Below the pieces are notes generated by a model that did no database searches, was not told where the DNA came from, and saw only the letters and a program-made list of their open reading frames with translations. Shown here piece after piece: positions 53,484 to 61,637 of a DNA stretch of 64,000 nt; position 1 is the stretch's first letter; every line of letters starts with the position of its first letter. The DNA lies in contig JAWKNA010000003.1 in assembly GCA_041391925.1 (NCBI GenBank), forward strand, positions 372,001-436,000, in the 5' to 3' direction. This stretch comes from JBPOFM01 sp041391925 (GTDB lineage: Bacteria > Bacteroidota > Bacteroidia > Flavobacteriales > Flavobacteriaceae). Both the position numbers and the translations under genes were made by a program.

Positions 53484-54367
53484 CATTTCAGGTGTTTATT
53501 TTTTAGGTCTAACAAATGAGAGTCTATTTTTGTTTTTTCAAATTCAATCTTTCCTTTGCCTCTTGAAAGTGATACATATATGTCTGTGCTTTTTAGGGGC
53601 TTATTTTGTTTGTTCAGAAAGACCTCACTTTTTTCAATGGCGGCATGTGAAAATCCATTAAAAAAAGGCTTCAATGATTCTAAAAAGTAAGATAGCACAT
53701 AGTTGTTGACGGAAAATCTAATTTTCTTTTTCAGTAGCTGCGGATTTGGTGAAGTGAAAGCATTTATAAAATCGATTTCCTCTATTTCTGTGTCATCAAT
53801 CAAGTACAAAGTATAGGCACATTCATACAAATCCACATAGAAAGAATATTTCAAATCCTTATTCTTAAAAAATGTAATATCAGTTTCTTTAATCAAGTAC
53901 TTAAAAACATCATGATAAGTTAGAATCGCAGAATATCTATCCTTTAAATTATTGATGATTTCAATTAATTTGTCCTCTACGATTTCAGTATCTGCATGTT
54001 CAAATTTTATTAATCTTCTTATTAGCACCTGAATATCATTATATATGTTTTTCAGATAATCAGATTTATCTTTGTTATCAGACAAAAATGAGAGGTCTTC
54101 ATTTAAACGTTTATAAAACTTTATGTTTTCTATATTAAGCAACCATTCCAGAAAATCTTTTCTTTCAATAATATCAGTTTCAAATATTGGCATTATATCA
54201 TCTTCTTCAACCATAACATCTTTGATATAATAATCAAACTGCTGAACATAAGAATATCCCTGTTCATAAAAGTTAGGGTTTCCAACAAATGACTGTGTAA
54301 CCTGTTCAATACTATTTACAAATAGCATATCAAAATAAAAGGAAAGAGTATGTTTTGAAGATTGCAT
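53483..54367 (-). CDS. Hypothetical protein, weak RteC-like similarity
   Basis: A longer frame starts at 54511 inside the tRNA, but the ATG at 54367 (MQSSKHTLSFYFDML) gives a 294-residue product clear of it. The protein is helical and charged. The segment LYECAYTLYLIDDTEIEEIDFINAF with the following FFNGFSH stretch weakly recalls the RteC regulators of Bacteroides conjugative elements. This is a guess from pattern. It is the gene closest to the right attachment site. Confidence 0.45.
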   Translation of the reverse strand: MQSSKHTLSFYFDMLFVNSIEQVTQSFVGNPNFYEQGYSYVQQFDYYIKDVMVEEDDIMPIFETDIIERKDFLEWLLNIENIKFYKRLNEDLSFLSDNKDKSDYLKNIYNDIQVLIRRLIKFEHADTEIVEDKLIEIINNLKDRYSAILTYHDVFKYLIKETDITFFKNKDLKYSFYVDLYECAYTLYLIDDTEIEEIDFINAFTSPNPQLLKKKIRFSVNNYVLSYFLESLKPFFNGFSHAAIEKSEVFLNKQNKPLKSTDIYVSLSRGKGKIEFEKTKIDSHLLDLKNKHLK

Positions 54368-54408
54368 ATAACGGATTATTGTAATCCCAACAAATATAGA
54401 TAAACCTA

Positions 54409-54431
54409 AAATGTTTAACCTATGTTTAACC
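54409..54431 (+). repeat. Right copy of the 23-bp terminal direct repeat
   Basis: Identical to 36671-36693 and in the same orientation, 49 bp inside the right attachment site. The left copy is 111 bp inside the left site. Confidence 0.65.
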
Positions 54432-54438
54432 TGAATGC

Positions 54439-54469
54439 ACAAAAAAAGCCCTACAGTCTTGTAAGGCTT
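54439..54469 (-). terminator. Element-borne terminator for the restored tRNA
   Basis: Minus strand: AAGCCTTACA pairs with TGTAGGGCTT (one wobble), followed by a run of T, 9 bp beyond the tRNA 3' end. Because the original terminator was displaced to 36479-36510, the element supplies its own. Confidence 0.78.
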
Positions 54470-54477
54470 GGTTTTAT

Positions 54478-54554
54478 TGGTGGTCCCACTTGGGCTCGAA
54501 CCAAGGACCACCTGATTATGAGTCAGGTGCTCTAACCAACTGAGCTATAGGACC
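54478..54554 (-). tRNA. tRNA with CAU anticodon (elongator Met, or Ile2 if lysidine-modified)
   Basis: The 77-nt cloverleaf has acceptor GGTCCTA/TGGGACC, D-loop with GTTGGTTAGA, anticodon arm CCTGA-CTCATAA-TCAGG (CAU), T-arm CTTGG-TTCGAGC-CCAAG and an encoded CCA end. It resembles elongator Met tRNAs; CAU tRNAs of Ile2 type need lysidine, and tRNA-Met is more likely. The 3' half, from the anticodon loop on, was supplied by the integrated element. Confidence 0.92.
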
Positions 54555-54603
54555 AGTTAAGAGGATGCAAATCTAATATATATTTTAATATGCTACAACA
54601 ATT

Positions 54604-55008
54604 TTATGGCTTTATGTCTTGGCACAATTCAACGAGAACACCATTTGTGGTTTTGGGGTGTAAGAAAGCTACCAGCTTATTGTCTGCGCCTTTTTTGGGC
54701 GTAGGATTCAATATCGTAAATCCTGCTTTGGAAAGTCGTTTTATCTCGGCTTCGATATCATTTACCTCAAAGGCAATATGATGGATGCCCTCTCCTTTGT
54801 TTTCAATAAATTTTGCTATTGGGCTTTGGGGATTGGTAGCTTCCAATAATTCGATTTTGTTTGGTCCTGACTTAAAAAAAGAGGTGTTAACCCCTTCAGT
54901 TTCCACCGATTCTGTTTTATATGGTGGCGTACCAAATAAACTGGCGAACAATTCGTTGGAAGCCTTTAAGTCTTTTACAGCGATGCCAATATGCTCGATT
55001 TTGTTCAT
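54604..55008 (-). CDS. mce: Methylmalonyl-CoA epimerase
   Basis: A 134-residue VOC-fold enzyme with HIGIAVKDL at the N-terminus (metal His), GIHHIAFEVNDI in the second half and the closing VLVELCQ (metal Glu). It interconverts (R)- and (S)-methylmalonyl-CoA in propionate/branched-chain degradation. Chromosomal gene resuming after the tRNA; methylmalonyl-CoA mutase is not in the window. Confidence 0.92.
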   Translation of the reverse strand: MNKIEHIGIAVKDLKASNELFASLFGTPPYKTESVETEGVNTSFFKSGPNKIELLEATNPQSPIAKFIENKGEGIHHIAFEVNDIEAEIKRLSKAGFTILNPTPKKGADNKLVAFLHPKTTNGVLVELCQDIKP

Positions 55009-55149
55009 ACAAAAACTCTTTTTATCCTTTCAAAAATACAATAATCCTCAAATATGCTCTATTTTTGTAATTGATAAGTCTGTATTGGACTTTTGGTAAT
55101 TAATTTTAAGTCGATTAGCAATCGGTTGGCATATAAAAAATAGAGCGTT

Positions 55150-55545
55150 TTGGAAGAAAGTCAAAGACAGAAGAAAATAGGAGGCATCCTACAGCAAGAT
55201 TTGGTAGAAGTGCTTCAAGGTGCCGCAACCAAAGGTGGGTTGAAAGGGGTCATCATTTCAGTGAGCAAAGTCAATGTGACGGCTGACCTATCCATTGCAA
55301 AAGTGTATTTGAGTATTTTCCCAAATAAAGAAGGTGCCGAATTGTTAAAAGGCATTCGCTCAAACACGCCTTTGATTCGTCATGAGCTGGCGCAACGTAC
55401 CAAACATCAGCTGCGTCGCATGCCCAATTTAGAATTTTTTATCGATGACTCTTTGGAGTACATAGATCGTATCGATAAATCTTTAAAGAGAGAGGAAGAT
55501 CCCATCAAAGATTCCAATCTTTTAGACAAACGCAAAAAATCTTAA
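55150..55545 (+). CDS. rbfA: Ribosome-binding factor A
   Basis: A 131-residue KH-like protein starting with TTG 55150 (MEESQRQKKIGGILQQDLVEVLQ). RbfA signatures: VSKVNVTADLSIAKVYLSIF and LRRMPNLEFFIDDSLEYIDRIDKSL. It assists 16S rRNA processing in the 30S subunit. It abuts the permease gene at 55546, a common Bacteroidota order. A TATTTTTG -7-like box lies at 55060-55067. Confidence 0.92.
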   Translation: MEESQRQKKIGGILQQDLVEVLQGAATKGGLKGVIISVSKVNVTADLSIAKVYLSIFPNKEGAELLKGIRSNTPLIRHELAQRTKHQLRRMPNLEFFIDDSLEYIDRIDKSLKREEDPIKDSNLLDKRKKS

Positions 55546-56748
55546 GTGGATTTCGCACTTTACATCGCCAAGCGTTACTTATTTACCAAAAGCAGTAGTA
55601 ATGCCATCAATATCATGACCATTATAGCGGCTTCCGGAGTTATCATTGCTGCCGCAGCTTTGTTTATAGTTCTTTCGGGCTTTGGAGGATTAAAGGATTT
55701 TAGCTTGGGGTTCTCTACTGTTGTAGATCCGGATTTAAAAGTGCTTCCAGCTCAAGGTAAATCCTTTATTTTAACCACGTCAGATTCCGCTTCACTAAAA
55801 AAAATCCAGGGTGTTTCGTCTTTTTCTAAAATTATTGAAGAGCGTGTCATCATTGAGTTTGACAATAAAAATGTGTTAGCGACTCTTAAAGGTGTAGACA
55901 ACAATTACCTCCATGTCACTCGAGTTGACTCAATGATTACTCAAGGTCGATGGTTTGAACCAGGTTCTGGACAGATTGTTTCAGGATGGGGCATTGCACA
56001 CAATTTGTCTATGGGAATACTTGATTACGGTAGAACTCCAAAGATTTATGTTCCTAAACCGGGAAAAGGCCAAATAAATTCTGTAAAGGGTGCCTTTAAC
56101 ACTATTACTGCCGTTAATATTGGTGTCTTTCAAATTAATGAAGATTTGGATAACTCCTATGTCTTTACAGATATTGTAAATGCAGAATATTTATTGAACT
56201 ATCAAAAAAACCAAGTCAGTTCCATTGATTTAAAACTCAAACCAACTGCTGATGAATCGCAAGTTACCAATGCTCTTTTAAAAATTTTTGGAGATAAGGC
56301 GATTGTAAAAAATAGGGCGCAACTCAACGATGCGCTTTATAAAATGTTGAATACCGAAAATCTTGCGGTGTATCTCATTTTTACCTTGGTCATCATCATT
56401 GCATTATTCAATGTCATCGGTGCTTTGATTATGATGATTTTAGACAAAAAAGGCTCCTTGCACACCTTGTTCAATTTAGGCGCCACAACCAAAGAAATTA
56501 AACAGATCTTTTTCCTTCAAGGAAGTTTAATGACTGTTTTAGGTGGCATTATTGGGGTGATTATTGGAGTTCTATTGGTTTTTTTACAACAACAGTTTGC
56601 ATTGGTCATGCTGACCACTTCTCTACCGTATCCAGTAACTTTGGAATTGATGAATGCATTCATCGTGTTGGTCACAATTAGTGTTTTGGGATTGATGGCG
56701 TCAAAGATTGCTTCGGGTAGAATTAGTGAGAAACTGGTACGCAACTAA
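55546..56748 (+). CDS. ABC transporter permease, FtsX/LolE-like
   Basis: A 400-residue inner-membrane protein: TM near 20-45, a large periplasmic MacB-PCD-like domain (45-265), then three TM helices (about 275-300, 325-350 and 365-385). It starts with GTG directly after rbfA. The topology fits LolC/LolE lipoprotein release or MacB-like exporters. No ATPase gene is adjacent; the protein encoded at 1194 is a possible but unproven partner. Confidence 0.85.
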   Translation: MDFALYIAKRYLFTKSSSNAINIMTIIAASGVIIAAAALFIVLSGFGGLKDFSLGFSTVVDPDLKVLPAQGKSFILTTSDSASLKKIQGVSSFSKIIEERVIIEFDNKNVLATLKGVDNNYLHVTRVDSMITQGRWFEPGSGQIVSGWGIAHNLSMGILDYGRTPKIYVPKPGKGQINSVKGAFNTITAVNIGVFQINEDLDNSYVFTDIVNAEYLLNYQKNQVSSIDLKLKPTADESQVTNALLKIFGDKAIVKNRAQLNDALYKMLNTENLAVYLIFTLVIIIALFNVIGALIMMILDKKGSLHTLFNLGATTKEIKQIFFLQGSLMTVLGGIIGVIIGVLLVFLQQQFALVMLTTSLPYPVTLELMNAFIVLVTISVLGLMASKIASGRISEKLVRN

Positions 56749-56789
56749 CAGTCTTCGATACTGAAACTAAAATTCTTAGACTTCAAATT

Positions 56790-57782
56790 TTAGGCAAATT
56801 CATAGTCGGCAAAATCATTCAACACTTCGTCCAAAACAGCAAACACATCAGATGATTCATCGCTGGTGACCATTTTTGTTCTATATTCCTTGAAGTTTGG
56901 AATGCCTTTGAAATAATTGGTGTAATGGCGTCGGGTCTCAAAAACACCCAGCTTCTCTCCTTTCCAGTCAATGGACATTTGAAGATGCCTTCTGGCTGCT
57001 GTTACCCGTTCTTCCAACGAAATAGGCTCCAAATGGGCTCCTGTATTGAAGAAATGTTTCACCTGTTTAAAAAACCAAGGATTCCCAATACTGGCACGAC
57101 CAATCATACAACCATCCAAGCCATACACATCGCGCATTTCCATCGCTCTTTCAGGTGTATCGACATCACCATTCCCAAAAACGGGAATGTACATGCGCTG
57201 GTTGTTTTTCACTTCTGAAATAGGTCGCCAATCGGCATCTCCCTTGTACATTTGAGCACGTGTTCGACCATGAATGGAAATAGCTTTGCAACCAACATCT
57301 TGAAGTCGTTCGGCAACCTCTACAATTCTAATGGAATCGTGGTCCCAGCCCAATCGTGTTTTGACGGTGATTGGAAGTTTGGTGCGCTTTACCATTTCTT
57401 CGGTAAGCTTTACCATCAAATCAATGTCTTTAAGAATTCCTGCACCTGCGCCTTTGCAAACCACTTTCTTCACTGGACAACCAAAATTGATGTCAATGAT
57501 GTCTGGATTGGACTTTTCAACAATATCAACAGTTTGAAGCATACTGTCCAATTCGGCTCCAAAAATTTGAATGCCAACAGGACGTTCCTTTTCATAGATA
57601 TCCAGCTTCATAACGCTTTTGGCGGCATCACGAATCAGTCCCTCACTCGAAATGAATTCGGTATACACAACATCAGCACCTTGCTCCTTGCACAACGCTC
57701 GAAACGGTGGGTCGCTCACATCTTCCATTGGTGCCAAAAGTAATGGAAAATCAGGAAGTTGTATGTCGCCTATTTTTGGCAT
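56790..57782 (-). CDS. dusB: tRNA-dihydrouridine synthase B
   Basis: A 330-residue FMN TIM-barrel enzyme. Signatures: LLLAPMEDVSDPPFRALC, the catalytic Cys in NFGCPVKKVVCKGAGAGIL, SIHGRTRAQMYKGDADW and VFGNGDVDTPERA. It reduces specific uridines in the tRNA D-loop. Divergent from the Lgt-like gene. A TAATTTTG -7-like box lies at 57799-57806 on the minus strand. Confidence 0.95.
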   Translation of the reverse strand: MPKIGDIQLPDFPLLLAPMEDVSDPPFRALCKEQGADVVYTEFISSEGLIRDAAKSVMKLDIYEKERPVGIQIFGAELDSMLQTVDIVEKSNPDIIDINFGCPVKKVVCKGAGAGILKDIDLMVKLTEEMVKRTKLPITVKTRLGWDHDSIRIVEVAERLQDVGCKAISIHGRTRAQMYKGDADWRPISEVKNNQRMYIPVFGNGDVDTPERAMEMRDVYGLDGCMIGRASIGNPWFFKQVKHFFNTGAHLEPISLEERVTAARRHLQMSIDWKGEKLGVFETRRHYTNYFKGIPNFKEYRTKMVTSDESSDVFAVLDEVLNDFADYEFA

Positions 57783-57861
57783 GGATTCTATTTTGAGGCA
57801 AAATTACATTATTTTGTGTAATTGTGTATCTTCATCAAACTTTAACTCAAATTGATACGCT

Positions 57862-58605
57862 TTGGATATTCCTTTTGAACCGAGCTTATTTGGTATCCGC
57901 ATCAATACGCATTTGATATTGGAATATGTGGCGTTTTTTGTGGCTTTTAGGTATTATATGTATTTGAGAAAGAGAAGCCAAGACCCTATAAACACGATGA
58001 ATCGTCTGTCAATCATCCTTGGTGCTGTCATTGGGGCTTTGATTGGTTCGCGGCTTTTTGGGTTTTTGGAAAATCCTATGGTGCAAATTACCAAGGACAA
58101 TATCATTCAACTGCTGAACGCAAAAACCATCATGGGTGGTTTGTTCGGAGGCTTGCTTGGGGTGGAAATTTCCAAAAAAATCATAGGTGAAACACAATCC
58201 TCGGGCGACTTGTTTGCCTTTCCGATTATTCTCGGGATTTTTATAGGAAGGATTGGCTGTTTCCTATCTGGTATCAACGAATTTACTTATGGAAAAACTA
58301 CTTCTTTTTTTTTGGGAATGGATTTAGGTGATGGATTGATACGTCATCCTTTGGCGTTGTACGAACTCTTCTTTCTGATATTTCTATTCATTTTTCTGAA
58401 ACAACTTCAAAAACATCGAAATTTAGAAAGTGGAATGCTTTTCAAATACTTCATGATTCTGTATTTCAGTTTTAGATTTTTGATTGAATTTTTAAAACCA
58501 AACACTTTTTTTGTCATTGGATTGAGCAGTATCCAAATTCTTTGCCTAATTTGTCTCCTATATTATTACACAACCATCTTAAATTTCGTTAAGCGTGCCA
58601 GTTAG
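57862..58605 (+). CDS. Divergent prolipoprotein diacylglyceryl transferase (Lgt)-like protein
   Basis: A 247-residue polytopic protein with about seven TM helices and Lgt-like traits: GRIGCFLSGINEFTYGK (family RxGN..N.E.yG in altered form) and HPLALYELFFLIFLF. The usual HGGLIG motif reads MGGLFGGLLG, without His, and the Asn/Glu of GNFxNxE are missing. It may therefore act on a different acceptor or lipid. It starts with TTG 57862 and overlaps the radical SAM gene by 11 bp, suggesting a joint lipid-modifying function. Confidence 0.7.
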   Translation: MDIPFEPSLFGIRINTHLILEYVAFFVAFRYYMYLRKRSQDPINTMNRLSIILGAVIGALIGSRLFGFLENPMVQITKDNIIQLLNAKTIMGGLFGGLLGVEISKKIIGETQSSGDLFAFPIILGIFIGRIGCFLSGINEFTYGKTTSFFLGMDLGDGLIRHPLALYELFFLIFLFIFLKQLQKHRNLESGMLFKYFMILYFSFRFLIEFLKPNTFFVIGLSSIQILCLICLLYYYTTILNFVKRAS

Positions 58606-59986
58606 AAAATACACCTATTATGATTTTACCTTAAGCCTTTGCCACGAATGTTTAAAGCGTGTCGATGCCAAAGTCGTCTTTGAAAATGGCAAGGTGTATA
58701 TGCTGAAACGTTGCAACGAACACGGCAATAGCAAGGTGCTGATTGCTGACGATATCGACTATTATAAAAACATTCGCAACTATAACAAACCTTCTGAAAC
58801 CCCTTATACATTCAATACCAAAACACATTATGGCTGTCCGTATGACTGTGGATTGTGCCCTGACCACGAGCAACATTCATGTTTGAGCATTGTGGAAGTG
58901 ACCGATAGGTGCAATTTGACCTGTCCAACTTGTTATGCTGGCTCCTCGCCTACGTATGGACGACATCGTACCTTGGAGGAAATCAAAAAAATGCTCGATA
59001 CCATCGTAAAAAACGAAAAAGAACCTGATGTGGTGCAAATTTCTGGTGGCGAACCGACAATTCATCCAGGGTTTTTTGAAATTTTGGACTATGCAAAAAC
59101 ACTTCCGATTCGGCATTTGATGTTGAACACCAATGGCATAAAAATCGCAAAAGACAAAGCGTTTGTCGCCAAATTGAAAACCTATACGCCTGACTTTGAA
59201 ATCTATTTGCAGTTTGATTCCTTTGAAGATAACGTATTAAGAGAATTGCGTGGTGCCGATTTGGCAAATATCCGCCAACAAGCACTTGACAATTTAAACG
59301 AGTTGAACCTTTCGACAACCCTTGTGGTAACACTTCAAAAAGGATTGAATGACCAAGAAATTGGAAAGATTATCGATTTTGCCTTAAAGCAAAAATGTGT
59401 GAGAGGTGTGACCTTTCAACCCACACAAATTGCTGGACGTTTGGAACACTTCGACCCTGAAACCGACCGCATCACTTTAACGGAAGTGCGTCGAAACATT
59501 TTAGAGCAAACCTCTGTTTTCAATAGTGATGATTTGTTGCCTGTACCTTGCAATCCAGATGCGTTGGTGATGGGCTACGCCTTGAAGATGGATGGCGAAG
59601 TCTTTCCATTGACACGCTATATCAATCCCAATGATTTATTGGACAATAGCAAAAACACCATTGTTTATGAGCAGGATGAAGTGCTGCACGGCAAAATGAT
59701 TGAATTGTTCAGCACAGGAAACTCGGTAGAGGTTGCTGAAGAAAACTTGAAATCAATTATGTGTTGTTTGCCAAACATCGATGCGCCAAATTTGGGTTAC
59801 GACAATTTGTTCCGGGTGATTATTATGCAGTTTATTGATGCCTACAATTTTGATGTGCGTGCCATAAAAAAATCGTGTGTGCACATCGTGGACAAGGATT
59901 ACAACATCATTCCTTTTGAAACGATGAACCTGTTTTATCGGGATGATAAAAAAGAGCTGCTTCACAAACTTCAAAATCAAGTTTAA
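58595..59986 (+). CDS. Radical SAM enzyme of the MJ0619/Tes-like class
   Basis: A 463-residue protein. The N-terminal region carries extra Cys motifs (CHEC at 16-19, then C-NEHG at 40; CPYDCGLCPDH at 81-91) before the radical SAM cluster motif CNLTCPTC (106-113). GGEPTIHPGF binds SAM. This Cys pattern matches archaeal MJ0619-type and tetraether-lipid-synthase-type enzymes that act on pterins or lipid tails. Overlap with an Lgt-like gene points to a lipid substrate; that is inference. No SPASM-type C-terminal Cys cluster is obvious. Confidence 0.75.
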   Translation: MPVRKYTYYDFTLSLCHECLKRVDAKVVFENGKVYMLKRCNEHGNSKVLIADDIDYYKNIRNYNKPSETPYTFNTKTHYGCPYDCGLCPDHEQHSCLSIVEVTDRCNLTCPTCYAGSSPTYGRHRTLEEIKKMLDTIVKNEKEPDVVQISGGEPTIHPGFFEILDYAKTLPIRHLMLNTNGIKIAKDKAFVAKLKTYTPDFEIYLQFDSFEDNVLRELRGADLANIRQQALDNLNELNLSTTLVVTLQKGLNDQEIGKIIDFALKQKCVRGVTFQPTQIAGRLEHFDPETDRITLTEVRRNILEQTSVFNSDDLLPVPCNPDALVMGYALKMDGEVFPLTRYINPNDLLDNSKNTIVYEQDEVLHGKMIELFSTGNSVEVAEENLKSIMCCLPNIDAPNLGYDNLFRVIIMQFIDAYNFDVRAIKKSCVHIVDKDYNIIPFETMNLFYRDDKKELLHKLQNQV

Positions 59987-60175
59987 ATGGGTTTAATAGT
60001 TATGATCTTGCTTGTGATGTTTGGACCTCCAATTTTATTTACGGTTATTGGCAGTAATCAATCTGATAAAAAAAGAGCAAAAGTTTATTATATTGTAGCA
60101 GTTGTTTACCTGTTGATTGGTTTGGGAATTTGTGGAAGTTTATTGTATAGTTTAACCAATAGTTTTAACCATTGA
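59987..60175 (+). CDS. Small membrane protein, copy 1
   Basis: 62 residues with two TM helices: MGLIVMILLVMFGPPILFTVIG, a Lys/Arg loop, then KVYYIVAVVYLLIGLGICGSLLY. It starts directly after the radical SAM stop and its stop overlaps the start of copy 2. The two share FGPP-x-LF, KK-x-AKV and LGICGSL motifs, so they are tandem paralogues. Function unknown. Confidence 0.6.
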   Translation: MGLIVMILLVMFGPPILFTVIGSNQSDKKRAKVYYIVAVVYLLIGLGICGSLLYSLTNSFNH

Positions 60176-60372
60176 TGACATTATTCATAGAAGCGGATTA
60201 TACCGCAATCATAATTATTGTTTTGGCCATAATGTTTGGACCTCCACTCCTATTTTTCCTTATTGGCTTTAGTTATCGAAATAAACACAAAAAAACCGCA
60301 AAAGTGTTTTACATCATTTCTGCGGTTTATTTGTTGATCAGCTTGGGAATCTGCGGAAGCTTGATGCTTTAA
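60175..60372 (+). CDS. Small membrane protein, copy 2
   Basis: 65 residues from the ATG at 60175 (MTLFIEADYTAIIII). It shares IMFGPPLLFFLIG, KKTAKVFYIISAVYLLISLGICGSLML with copy 1, with a longer N-terminal leader. TGATG overlap implies coupled translation. It converges with the M28 peptidase gene (4-bp overlap). Confidence 0.6.
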   Translation: MTLFIEADYTAIIIIVLAIMFGPPLLFFLIGFSYRNKHKKTAKVFYIISAVYLLISLGICGSLML

Positions 60373-61595
60373 AATTTTATGCTTGACTCTACTTCCTTTC
60401 CGTTTCTGTTGACCACAACTTTTGTGGAATCACCTGCTTTAAAAACCGATAAGGCTCTCATATAGGCATAGATATCGGTTACTGTACTATCGCCCAATTT
60501 TACAACAATATCACCCTTTTGAAGACCTGCCTTTTGGGCTGGTTTATCTTCGCTGACACCATCAATGCGCATCCCATTTCCATCAAACATATAATCTGGA
60601 ATGACTCCCAAAGTCACTTTAAAACTGGGAGTGTCTTTATTTTCATTTTTTGTTTTTCTAAAGGGCAATTTTCCTGCTTTATCCAAATCGGAAATCACAT
60701 CAAAAATATAATTTGATATGGCTTCCATTCCGTTATAATTCAATCTATCTGAATCATCACTTGGTTTGTGGTAATCCTCATGTTGACCAGTAAAAAAATG
60801 CAGTACCGGAATATCATTCAAATAAAAGGAGGTATGGTCGGAAGGTCCGACTCCAGATTCTTCGAAAATCAATTTAAACCGCTCGTTGGTAGCATTCAAT
60901 GTTTGTTTAAATCTTGGTGACGTACCAACGCCATATACCGCCAAAGTACTGTCGGTTTTTAAACGACCAACCATATCCATATTAATCATGTAATTGGCTT
61001 TCTTCAAATCAACCGTTGGGTGTTTGACAAAATAATTGGAGCCCAAAAGCCCTTCTTCTTCGCCCGAAAATGCCATAAACAGATAGTTATTACCTTTATT
61101 TTCCTTTCTTAATTTTTCAACTAAATTGAGCATTACCGCCACACCACTTGCGTTATCGTCAGCCCCATTATGGATTGCTTTGTCCTTGTCGCGATACAGC
61201 GAATTCTCTCCGCCAAAACCCAAATGGTCGTAATGCGCCCCAATAATCACTGTGTTTTCTGCCTTGTTATCTATAAAGCCCAATATATTGGTTCCGGTAA
61301 TGGTGCTGTCTTCGGCTGTTGTGGTAAATGATACTTCGCTATGTGGATCGGTTTTTGGCTTAAAGCTAAATGCTTGAAAATATCCTTTCGTTCCTTTGGG
61401 TTGCAAGCCCAATTCCTTAAATCGTTTGGAGATGTAATCCGCTGCTTTTTTCTCGCCTGTAGAACCGGTTTCTCTACCTTCAAAAGTATCGGATGCCAAA
61501 ACTTCAACATCTTCTTTAAGGCTAACTGATTTTACTGATTGGTCTTTACAAGAGTTCAAAAGCAACAAAAAAAATAAAGCTATAATGGATTTCAT
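60369..61595 (-). CDS. M28-family metallopeptidase lipoprotein with PDZ domain
   Basis: A 408-residue protein: SPII signal peptide MKSIIALFFLLLLNSC; M28 aminopeptidase domain with GAHYDHLG, NGADDNASGVA, SGEEEGLLGS and HEDYHKPSD (zinc His/Asp/Glu set complete); C-terminal PDZ (about 315-405, PAQKAGLQKGDIVVKLGDSTV). Likely a periplasmic aminopeptidase anchored to the outer membrane. Divergent from the TolB-like gene with a 42-bp gap holding TAnnTTTG-like boxes on both strands. Confidence 0.88.
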   Translation of the reverse strand: MKSIIALFFLLLLNSCKDQSVKSVSLKEDVEVLASDTFEGRETGSTGEKKAADYISKRFKELGLQPKGTKGYFQAFSFKPKTDPHSEVSFTTTAEDSTITGTNILGFIDNKAENTVIIGAHYDHLGFGGENSLYRDKDKAIHNGADDNASGVAVMLNLVEKLRKENKGNNYLFMAFSGEEEGLLGSNYFVKHPTVDLKKANYMINMDMVGRLKTDSTLAVYGVGTSPRFKQTLNATNERFKLIFEESGVGPSDHTSFYLNDIPVLHFFTGQHEDYHKPSDDSDRLNYNGMEAISNYIFDVISDLDKAGKLPFRKTKNENKDTPSFKVTLGVIPDYMFDGNGMRIDGVSEDKPAQKAGLQKGDIVVKLGDSTVTDIYAYMRALSVFKAGDSTKVVVNRNGKEVESSIKF

Positions 61596-61637
61596 GTTGA
61601 TATATATTAGTTTTGCACAAAAATAATACTATTTAAA

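Larger units (their letters stand above)
36516..54524. mobile_element. 18-kb tRNA-integrated element with defence cargo
   Basis: The boundaries are the 45-bp repeats at 36516-36560 and 54480-54524. Near the right end lie a tyrosine recombinase, an excisionase-like HTH gene and a Rep-like gene; RadC-like, DUF3871 and AAA ATPase genes form the rest of the backbone. No relaxase, type IV secretion, capsid or tail gene is seen, so it is not a self-transmissible ICE or an intact phage. It fits an integrative mobilisable element or a phage satellite. Backbone genes are on the minus strand, while the methyltransferase-to-membrane-protein cargo is on the plus strand. The sequence is more AT-rich than the flanks. 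Confidence 0.88.

Noticed and set aside
53483..54511. Long reading frame starting inside the tRNA
   Set aside because: The first 48 codons read through the tRNA and its terminator; the ATG at 54367 gives a protein-like start clear of both.
36516..54524. Intact prophage or self-transmissible ICE
   Set aside because: No capsid, portal, tail, lysis, relaxase or mating-pair genes were found between the att sites.
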